Assembly (NCBI GenBank): GCA_045538075.1
Contig: JAZSQT010000126.1
Span: forward strand, 1-5,328
Source of the DNA: JAZSQT01 sp045538075
GTDB taxonomy: Bacteria > Chrysiogenota > Deferribacteres > Deferribacterales > Mucispirillaceae
DNA: 5,328 bases
Direction of reading: 5' to 3'
Position numbers and translations under genes: made by a program. Below the pieces are notes generated by a model that saw nothing but the letters and a program-made list of their open reading frames with translations, had not been told where the DNA came from and did no database searches. Positions 1 through 3,887 of the stretch are shown here, piece by piece (position 1 is the stretch's first letter; every line of letters begins with the position of its first letter).

Positions 1-9
1 AAAGCATTC

Positions 10-93
10 CATATATTTATTCAATAAGGTCGTTAACTCAGCAAAGCTCGGGGTTCCACCCAAAGCTCCCAAAAAGCATTGAATAAATATATG
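10..93. repeat. Left inverted repeat of copy A
   Basis: A perfect 16-bp inverted repeat: catatatttattcaat at 10-25 and its complement at 78-93. It encloses a 52-base loop that is richer in G+C than its surroundings, with agctcgggg and ccc blocks able to form a small inner hairpin. The matching structure in copy B has different arm bases but also pairs perfectly. Confidence 0.85.
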
Positions 94-207
94 TCATTAC
101 TTCTGAGTTCAAAAATTGTATTCTTTATGTATATTGTTATCCTTTCAATTCTATTTAAAAATTTATATTTATTTATTATTTTAAAGTTAATTTTTATAAA
201 CTGTTTT

Positions 208-289
208 ACTGGATTACTTCGTCGTTTCACTCCTCGTAATGACTGTTTTAAAGTCATTGCGAGACGATTTTAATCGTCGTGGCAATCCA
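208..289. repeat. Right imperfect hairpin of copy A (ggattgc/gtcattgcgag-type repeat)
   Basis: The left half reads actggattacttcgtcg and ends ctcgtaatgact; the right half reads agtcattgcgag and ends cgtggcaatcca, so the halves are imperfect inverted complements. A nested 7-bp palindrome (263-278) sits in the right half. The motifs resemble a widespread family of bacterial intergenic palindromic repeats containing gtcattgcgag and ggcaatcc. Read as protein, this family gives spurious reading frames on both strands. Confidence 0.75.
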
Positions 290-383
290 TAAAATAATAC
301 AAAAAATTTCTATTTTTATATACTTGTTTCGGTGTAAAGATTGTTTCAATATTAACTTTCCTAAAGAACACAATTTTTTCTCC

Positions 384-493
384 AGAAGTAAAAACATTCC
401 ATATATTCATTAAATTAGCTCACAAACTCGCTACGCTCGGGGACAAGCCCAGTGTTCGCTAAAAACATTTAATGAATATATGTCATTACTTCT
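384..493. repeat. Left inverted repeat of copy B
   Basis: A perfect 16-bp inverted repeat (catatattcattaaat at 400-415 with its complement at 467-482). Beyond a short internal loop there is an outer 8-bp arm (384-391 with 486-493, agaagtaa/ttacttct), and an inner tagc/gcta extension offset by a bulge. Relative to copy A the arm differs at two positions, and both have the compensating change in the partner arm. Confidence 0.85.
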
Positions 494-623
494 CAAGTTC
501 AAAAATTGTATTCTTTATGTATATTGTTACCTTTTCAATTCTATTTAAAAAATTAAATTTATTTATTATTTCAAAGTTAAAGAAGTAAAAATTTTATAAT
601 TAGGTGATTTTAAAACCCTTTTT

Positions 624-723
624 ACTGGATTACTTCGTCGCTTTGCTCCTCGTAATGACTGTTTTTACGTTTTTAACCTTTTTAAGTCATTGCGAGAAGA
701 ACGCCAGTTTTTCGTGGCAATCT
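624..723. repeat. Right imperfect hairpin of copy B
   Basis: Begins actggattacttcgtcg and ends cgtggcaatct, like the right hairpin of copy A, with gtaatgact and agtcattgcgag as inner arms. The centre (about 661-683) and the stretch 695-713 differ from copy A, so outer and inner arms are better conserved than the loops. Confidence 0.75.
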
Positions 724-818
724 ATAAATTAATACAAATAATTTCTGCTTAAAAATTTAATAGTCAATTAAAATATTTACTAAAAATTAATTTATATAAA
801 TATTTTTAAAAAAAATAC

Positions 819-849
819 TTGACAAAATGCGTATGGGGGGGGGCATACT
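819..849 (+). promoter_or_regulatory. Sigma-70-type promoter with a poly-G spacer, driving the outer-membrane protein gene
   Basis: The -35 box is a perfect TTGACA (819-824). The best -10 is CATACT (844-849), with a 19-base spacer that ends in nine consecutive G (835-843). A second possible -10, TACTAT at 846-851, would give a 21-base spacer. The region upstream (about 760-818) is almost pure A/T, including A8 at 808-815, and could act as an UP element. The predicted transcript starts near 856 and leaves about 58 bases of leader. A 19-base spacer is longer than the 17-base optimum, so losing one or two G should strengthen the promoter. Poly-G tracts in this position control phase variation of Neisseria porA; applying that here is inference. 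Confidence 0.75.
835..843. repeat. G9 homopolymer, candidate slipped-strand phase-variation tract
   Basis: Nine consecutive G in an otherwise very A+T-rich intergenic region. It lies exactly inside the promoter spacer and is flanked by the 5-bp inverted repeat gtatg (831-835)/catac (844-848), which places most of the tract in a potential hairpin loop. Tracts of this length are prone to polymerase slippage. Confidence 0.75.
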
Positions 850-856
850 ATTGTTC

Positions 857-866
857 GTTAGCTAAC
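857..866. promoter_or_regulatory. Perfect 10-bp palindrome at the predicted transcription start
   Basis: gttagctaac is its own reverse complement and begins 7 bases after the -10 box, overlapping the expected +1. The position would suit a repressor operator, but the palindrome is short and no cognate regulator is visible, so it could be chance. Confidence 0.25.
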
Positions 867-904
867 CCACATACACTTATTATTGAAAAATTATTATTTA
901 ATTT

Positions 905-910
905 GAGGTG
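905..910 (+). promoter_or_regulatory. Ribosome binding site that fixes the start at 914
   Basis: GAGGTG lies just upstream of ATG 914. An in-frame GTG at 908 falls inside this Shine-Dalgarno sequence, so 914 is the better start. It also gives a standard signal peptide beginning Met-Lys-Lys. Confidence 0.7.
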
Positions 911-913
911 AAT

Positions 914-1627
914 ATGAAAAAAGTAGTGTTATTTTTTATTGTTAGTATGTTTTTTGTTGCAAATGCAAATGCAAATAATAATGCTAATGATAATGCAAAT
1001 GGATTTTATGTAGGAGCAAAAGCTGGTGTTTCCTCTATTAAGGGTGATTATGACGGTAATATTTTTGAAAGTAGTGCTGCTAAAGGTTCTTTTGCTGGAG
1101 GTTACAAATTTAGTTTTACAAAATTTGCTGTAAGAGCAGAATTAGAATATGATGTCTATGATAAAATTAGAGTTACTGAAAGTTATATAGATAATCCTGA
1201 ATATAACGACAATTATACAGGTGGAATGTATACAGGTGGAATGTATACAAGTTTAAATAATAGTCAAAATACAAGTAGAACAGTTTCTGTTCTTCCTCAA
1301 GCTCAACTTCATACAATTCATGCAAATGCCTATATAGATATTAATACTGAAACAATTTTCACTCCATATTTTGGTATTGGTATAGGAGTGGGTATTCTTG
1401 ATGTAGCATTAACTAATGAAGGAGATAGTGTTAAAGATGAAATATATACAGGTTTTTCTCTACAAGCTATGTTAGGCACTTCCATAAATATCCATAAAAA
1501 TATTGCAATAGATGTTGGATTTAAAATGAATTATTATGACAGACAAGGAGATAATAAAGATTTAACAGATGTATCTGTTAAACTTTTACCTAAAGATTTA
1601 TACATAGGCTTAAGATATACTTTCTAA
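914..1627 (+). CDS. Outer-membrane beta-barrel protein (opacity/porin-like surface protein)
   Basis: A predicted 237-residue secreted protein. Residues 1-20 form a signal peptide (Lys2-Lys3, a hydrophobic core, AxA site at 18-20). The mature protein starts with an Asn/Ala-rich stretch, then GFYVGAKAGVS, typical of the first strand of small outer-membrane barrels. Alternating aromatic/hydrophobic strands follow, including AVRAELEYDVYD, TPYFGIGIGVGILD and IAIDVGFKMNYYD. The protein ends LYIGLRYTF, with the terminal Phe recognised by the BAM assembly machinery. Size and strand pattern suggest an 8-strand barrel of the OMP_b-brl/opacity class. Between early strands, about residues 90-125 form a long polar Thr/Asn/Gly/Tyr-rich loop, probably surface-exposed and containing a tandem duplication. 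It is apparently a single-gene transcript, with its own poly-G promoter and terminator. A structural or adhesin role is likely; ligand and exact family are unknown. Confidence 0.85.
   Translation: MKKVVLFFIVSMFFVANANANNNANDNANGFYVGAKAGVSSIKGDYDGNIFESSAAKGSFAGGYKFSFTKFAVRAELEYDVYDKIRVTESYIDNPEYNDNYTGGMYTGGMYTSLNNSQNTSRTVSVLPQAQLHTIHANAYIDINTETIFTPYFGIGIGVGILDVALTNEGDSVKDEIYTGFSLQAMLGTSINIHKNIAIDVGFKMNYYDRQGDNKDLTDVSVKLLPKDLYIGLRYTF
959..1000 (+). repeat. Asn/Ala codon repeat after the signal peptide
   Basis: Three perfect gcaaat hexamers (959-976) followed by degenerate copies encode an alternating Ala-Asn stretch that spans the signal-peptidase site and the mature N-terminus. The repeat unit is two codons, so slippage would change length without shifting frame. 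Confidence 0.75.
1217..1246 (+). repeat. Perfect 15-bp tandem duplication in a predicted surface loop
   Basis: acaggtggaatgtat occurs twice head to tail and is in frame, giving the peptide TGGMYTGGMYT. It lies in the long hydrophilic loop between predicted barrel strands. The perfect identity implies a recent duplication or ongoing copy-number change. Confidence 0.85.
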
Positions 1628-1644
1628 ATAATAATCTATTTTTT

Positions 1645-1671
1645 AGGGATTTTATGTATAAAATCCCTTTT
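1645..1671 (+). terminator. Rho-independent terminator of the outer-membrane protein gene
   Basis: A perfect 10-bp stem (agggatttta at 1645-1654, taaaatccct at 1659-1668) with a 4-base loop (tgta), followed by a T-rich tail. It begins 17 bases after the stop codon and separates this gene from the downstream operon. Confidence 0.8.
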
Positions 1672-1743
1672 AATTTAATATTATAATAATTGATTTATTT
1701 AATAATAAAATCTTCTTCCACAAAAATTATCTATTTCTAAAGA

Positions 1744-1764
1744 AAGGGATTTATATAATCCCTT
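1744..1764. terminator. Second, related hairpin; possible back-up terminator
   Basis: An 8-bp stem (aagggatt at 1744-1751, aatccctt at 1757-1764) with a 5-base loop, but no clear T run on either side. The preceding word atctatttct and the agggat/atccct arms match the hairpin at 1645-1668, so it looks like a diverged duplicate. Terminator activity is uncertain. Confidence 0.4.
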
Positions 1765-1822
1765 ATCTTAAAATAAAAGTTCTTTAGTTTGATAAATAGT
1801 ATAAAAATTTCATGACAGAAAT

Positions 1823-1856
1823 TGCACCGAAAAAACGAATGTTTTTCGTAAGTGTA
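1823..1856 (+). other. Bulged hairpin in the intergenic region before the sigma-factor gene
   Basis: The inner stem cgaaaaa/tttttcg (1828-1834 with 1842-1848) has a 7-base loop. An outer 5-bp stem (1823-1827 with 1852-1856, one G-U pair) is separated by a 3-base bulge. There is no T run after it and no recognised RNA family. It may be an RNA structure or an A/T-rich coincidence. Confidence 0.3.
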
Positions 1857-1914
1857 GCAGATTTGTTGCAAGAATTTTGAATTTAGCAATTATTTTAACA
1901 AGATAATTAGTGTA

Positions 1915-1943
1915 TTGTATCGCTGTGTATTTTGTGGCATAAT
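1915..1943 (+). promoter_or_regulatory. Candidate housekeeping promoter of the sigma-E operon
   Basis: TTGTAT (1915-1920), a 17-base spacer and CATAAT (1938-1943), with an extended -10 TG at 1935-1936. Predicted start is near 1950, giving a leader of about 87 bases. It is the best sigma-70-like match in the 1770-2036 gap. A weaker alternative is TTGAAA 1961-1966 with TATGAA 1984-1989. Confidence 0.45.
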
Positions 1944-1986
1944 TAATAATAACATTTAATTTGAAAAGATTTTTTAAATGTATTAT

Positions 1987-2014
1987 GAACAAATTTTATT
2001 ATAGCCTTGTCTAT
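1987..2014 (+). promoter_or_regulatory. Weak candidate ECF (sigma-E-like) autoregulatory promoter
   Basis: GAACAA (1987-1992) carries the AAC core typical of ECF -35 elements. After a 17-base spacer comes TCTAT (2010-2014), a partial match to the E. coli sigma-E -10 (TCTGA). The spacer is slightly longer than the usual 15-16. Transcription would begin near 2021, just before the ribosome binding site. Sigma-E operons are commonly autoregulated; the match itself is weak. Confidence 0.25.
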
Positions 2015-2023
2015 GATGTAAAT

Positions 2024-2029
2024 GAGGTT
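2024..2029 (+). promoter_or_regulatory. Ribosome binding site that fixes the start at 2037
   Basis: GAGGTT is 7 bases before ATG 2037. The earlier in-frame ATG at 2022 overlaps this site and has no Shine-Dalgarno sequence of its own, so 2037 is preferred. Confidence 0.75.
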
Positions 2030-2036
2030 ACACAAA

Positions 2037-2615
2037 ATGAATGATGCTCAAATAGTTGATAAAGTATTAAATGGAGATACACAAGCCTACGAGCTTTTAA
2101 TATTAAAATATCAAAACCAAATTTTTTATACAGCTATGAATATAATTAAGAATAAAGAATTTGCAGAAGATATTTCTCAAGATGCTTTTTTGAAAGGATA
2201 CGAAAAATTAGATACATTGCAAGATAAAAATCACTTTTTTCCATGGCTTAAAAGGATTACAGTTAATCTTGCCTTAAATCATTACGAAAGAGGCAAACGT
2301 ATAGTAGATATAGAAACAGAAGATAGTGATACAAGCTATTTTGATAGAATTACTGGTGGCGAAAATCCAGAAGATTTTTTAATCAAAGATGAGTTAAAAA
2401 AATATATTAGAATGTTTGTTGACGCATTACCAGATAGATTAAGAACAGTAGTTATGTTGAGAGAAGTAGAAGATATGAGTTATGAAGAAATTTCTGAACT
2501 TTTAAATATTCCTTTAGGAACAGTTAGAAGTCGCTTGTTTAATGCTCGCCAAATTATTAAAGAAAGGCTTATTAAACAAGGGCTTACTGACCAAATTATG
2601 TCGGAGGCAAAATAG
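2037..2615 (+). CDS. rpoE: ECF RNA polymerase sigma factor, RpoE/AlgU type
   Basis: A 192-residue sigma-70-family protein, almost the length of E. coli RpoE (191). Region 2 covers about residues 21-85, with the core-binding helix EDISQDAFLKGYEKL (44-58) and the -10-recognition segment FPWLKRITVNLALNHYER (68-85). A linker follows, then region 4 at about 130-175 with the helix-turn-helix MSYEEISELLNIPLGTVRSR (147-166) that reads the -35 element. Regions 1.1 and 3 are absent, as in all ECF factors. It should direct RNA polymerase to envelope-stress promoters. It is the first gene of an operon with its anti-sigma factor, whose start lies one base after this stop codon. That context and the downstream RseB- and DegP-like genes support the RpoE/AlgU assignment over a generic ECF factor. 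Confidence 0.92.
   Translation: MNDAQIVDKVLNGDTQAYELLILKYQNQIFYTAMNIIKNKEFAEDISQDAFLKGYEKLDTLQDKNHFFPWLKRITVNLALNHYERGKRIVDIETEDSDTSYFDRITGGENPEDFLIKDELKKYIRMFVDALPDRLRTVVMLREVEDMSYEEISELLNIPLGTVRSRLFNARQIIKERLIKQGLTDQIMSEAK
2603..2607 (+). promoter_or_regulatory. Ribosome binding site that fixes the start at 2617
   Basis: GGAGG lies inside the end of the sigma-factor gene, 9 bases before ATG 2617. The frame is open back to 2542, but only 2617 has this site and yields a protein beginning with the anti-sigma domain. Confidence 0.8.
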
Positions 2616-2616
2616 T

Positions 2617-3090
2617 ATGTCTGAAAAAAATAATTGTATTATTTTTAGAAAGCTATTATCTGCTTATATAGATAACGAAACAACTCATATTGAAAGTGAG
2701 AATATAACAGACCATATTTCTATTTGTCCGTCATGTAAGATTGAGTTATCTAATTTATATAAAATGCGTGATATGATTAAAAATACATACGTTAAAAAAT
2801 ATGAAGTAGATTTTGCCTCTAATATAATGGGAAGAGTTAAATTTTCTCAAAAAAAAGAGAAGCATAAAAAGAACTTTTTTAAAGTTATGAGCTATGGTAG
2901 TATTGCTGCTGTTTTGTTATTGGTGCTTACGGCAACGATATTTTATTCTCAATCTAAAACTAAAGCATTATTAGCAGAAAAAAGAAAATTTGATACATAC
3001 GTTGTAGAACATACGAAAGAATTTTCAGACAAAAATTATAAAAAATCTGATAATTCTTCTTTTGTAATATCAGTTAATTTTGAGAAATGA
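2617..3090 (+). CDS. Membrane-bound zinc-finger anti-sigma factor (RseA/MucA functional equivalent)
   Basis: A 157-residue, single-pass inner-membrane protein. The cytoplasmic N-terminus carries the anti-sigma fold with the typical LLSAYIDNE helix (13-21) and zinc-ligand candidates Cys7, His33, Cys37 and Cys40 (HxxxCxxC), as in ZAS/zf-HC2 domains. A basic stretch (79-89) precedes one transmembrane helix (about 92-111). Only about 46 residues remain for the periplasm, noticeably shorter than in E. coli RseA. It should sequester the sigma factor encoded just upstream and release it after regulated proteolysis. Its stop overlaps the next start (ATGA), so the two genes are probably translationally coupled. 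Two A runs (A7 at 2624-2630, A8 at 2849-2856) could cause loss-of-function frameshifts. The anti-sigma role is well supported; which protease cleaves it is unknown. Confidence 0.88.
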   Translation: MSEKNNCIIFRKLLSAYIDNETTHIESENITDHISICPSCKIELSNLYKMRDMIKNTYVKKYEVDFASNIMGRVKFSQKKEKHKKNFFKVMSYGSIAAVLLLVLTATIFYSQSKTKALLAEKRKFDTYVVEHTKEFSDKNYKKSDNSSFVISVNFEK

Positions 3091-3887
3091 AGTATATAAT
3101 TTATTCTATATTTATCTATATTCTATTTTTTAATAAATCTTATGCTGATGATATGATTTTTTATAAATATGCTGATGGTAACGCATATTCAGTTTTTGTT
3201 GCTCCAAGTAGTGATAAAAGTTTATCAGTTTCAGCAAGAGATGTAATTGCTAAATTAATAGTAAATTTTACTTTTATGTTAGATAATATTTCTAAGGATT
3301 ATTATAATATCAATATAACGAAAGATATTGTTTATTTTGGAGAAGATGTTACCCAATACGATATTATCCCAGTATCTAAAGATAGATTTCGCCATATAAT
3401 TTGGATTGATAGCCAAAATAACCCTATTAAAACAGAAATTTTTGATAATAATAATAAGTTAATGATAGCTTTCAGTAATGTTGATTTTCATGGGAAAAAT
3501 AAATCTTATGAAGATATAAAATTTGATTTTAAAAACGAAAAACCATTTTATAAAGGATTTTATCATATCTATTCTAAAGTAATGCGAAATGGAGTTAATC
3601 ACCTTATATTTAGTGATGGTATAAATAAGTTTTCTCTATTTATAGATTATAATACAAAAGATACTGGCAGTATATCAAAAATAGTTTATGGTAATTATTT
3701 ATATAGCAAAGTTATATCAGGAGTAGAATATACTATAGTTGGTTCTATCCCTTATGAAATAATGAATGAAGTAATAGAAGTAGTAAGTAGCAATAATTCT
3801 GAAGTTAGCAAGCTAATTAAAGCAGGTAGTAAAATTTCAGAAAATATATTTACCCATACATATAATACGGAGGAAATACATAAATGA
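3087..3887 (+). CDS. rseB: RseB/MucB-like periplasmic regulator of the anti-sigma factor
   Basis: A 266-residue secreted protein. Residues 1-20 form a signal peptide (hydrophobic 4-15, cleavage after SYA). Two regions resemble RseB/MucB. The end of the N-terminal LolA-like domain (about 87-129) includes DRFRHIIWIDSQNNPIKTE, similar to the family's D-x-(Y/F)-R...lwlD...P.k.e pattern. The C-terminal domain (about 152-235) includes GVNHLIFSDGINKFSLFID and VGSIPYEIMNEVI, matching the family's 'hlvYSDGL.sfSVfie' and 'vGevP' blocks. In E. coli RseB binds the periplasmic part of RseA, shields it from DegS and is released by lipopolysaccharide intermediates. The protein is shorter than E. coli RseB (about 318), mainly at the N-terminus. 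Both ends overlap neighbouring genes by 4 bp. Assignment rests on motif memory and on position between anti-sigma factor and DegP, so it is good but not certain. Confidence 0.75.
   Translation: MKYIIYSIFIYILFFNKSYADDMIFYKYADGNAYSVFVAPSSDKSLSVSARDVIAKLIVNFTFMLDNISKDYYNINITKDIVYFGEDVTQYDIIPVSKDRFRHIIWIDSQNNPIKTEIFDNNNKLMIAFSNVDFHGKNKSYEDIKFDFKNEKPFYKGFYHIYSKVMRNGVNHLIFSDGINKFSLFIDYNTKDTGSISKIVYGNYLYSKVISGVEYTIVGSIPYEIMNEVIEVVSSNNSEVSKLIKAGSKISENIFTHTYNTEEIHK
3869..3873 (+). promoter_or_regulatory. Strong ribosome binding site for the protease gene
   Basis: GGAGG, 10 bases before ATG 3884 and inside the preceding gene. The protease gene can therefore be translated independently of the ATGA overlap, unlike the RseB-like gene, which has only a weak gag upstream. 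Confidence 0.7.

Larger units (their letters stand above)
1..311. repeat. Composite intergenic repeat, copy A
   Basis: First of two diverged direct copies that fill the left end of the window; the other is at 384-746. It consists of a left inverted repeat (10-93), a very A+T-rich middle (about 94-200) nearly identical to copy B over about 95 bases, and a right imperfect hairpin (208-289) with a shared tail to about 311. Copy A probably starts upstream of the window, because the outer arm seen at 384-391 in copy B is not included here. No credible coding sequence lies inside. The two-hairpin layout could be a non-autonomous mobile element or a duplicated intergenic repeat; the sequence does not decide between them. 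Confidence 0.8.
384..746. repeat. Composite intergenic repeat, copy B
   Basis: Second copy of the unit at 1-311, with the same order of left inverted repeat, A+T-rich middle and right hairpin. It is longer than copy A, with extra sequence around 580-620 and in the centre of the right hairpin. An 11-base word, agaagtaaaaa, occurs at its left edge (384-394) and again at 581-591. The 72 bases between the copies (312-383) are plain A+T-rich sequence in which I see no gene or clear signal. Confidence 0.8.

Noticed and set aside
79..273. Open frame of 64 codons on the + strand (and its partner on the - strand, 33-257)
   Set aside because: Both run through the repeat hairpins. Their termini (FTGLLRRFTPRND on one strand, SLRGVKRRSNPV on the other) are the usual translation of the gtcattgcgag/ggcaatcc repeat, and neither has a ribosome binding site.
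1..746. CRISPR array
   Set aside because: Only two long diverged copies are present, with no short direct repeats or regular unique spacers and no cas genes.
835..843. G-quadruplex
   Set aside because: There is only one G run; no further G tracts lie nearby on the same strand, so an intramolecular quadruplex is not supported.
908..913. GTG 908 as the start of the outer-membrane protein
   Set aside because: It falls within the GAGGTG Shine-Dalgarno sequence; ATG 914 gives correct spacing and a clean signal peptide.
1810..1992. 60-codon open frame on the - strand
   Set aside because: Lies across the promoter region of the sigma-factor operon, shows only low-complexity A+T-rich composition, and has no recognisable domain.
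2542..2616. Upstream extension of the anti-sigma reading frame
   Set aside because: These 25 codons overlap the end of the sigma-factor gene in another frame; the GGAGG site at 2603-2607 and the anti-sigma domain point to ATG 2617.
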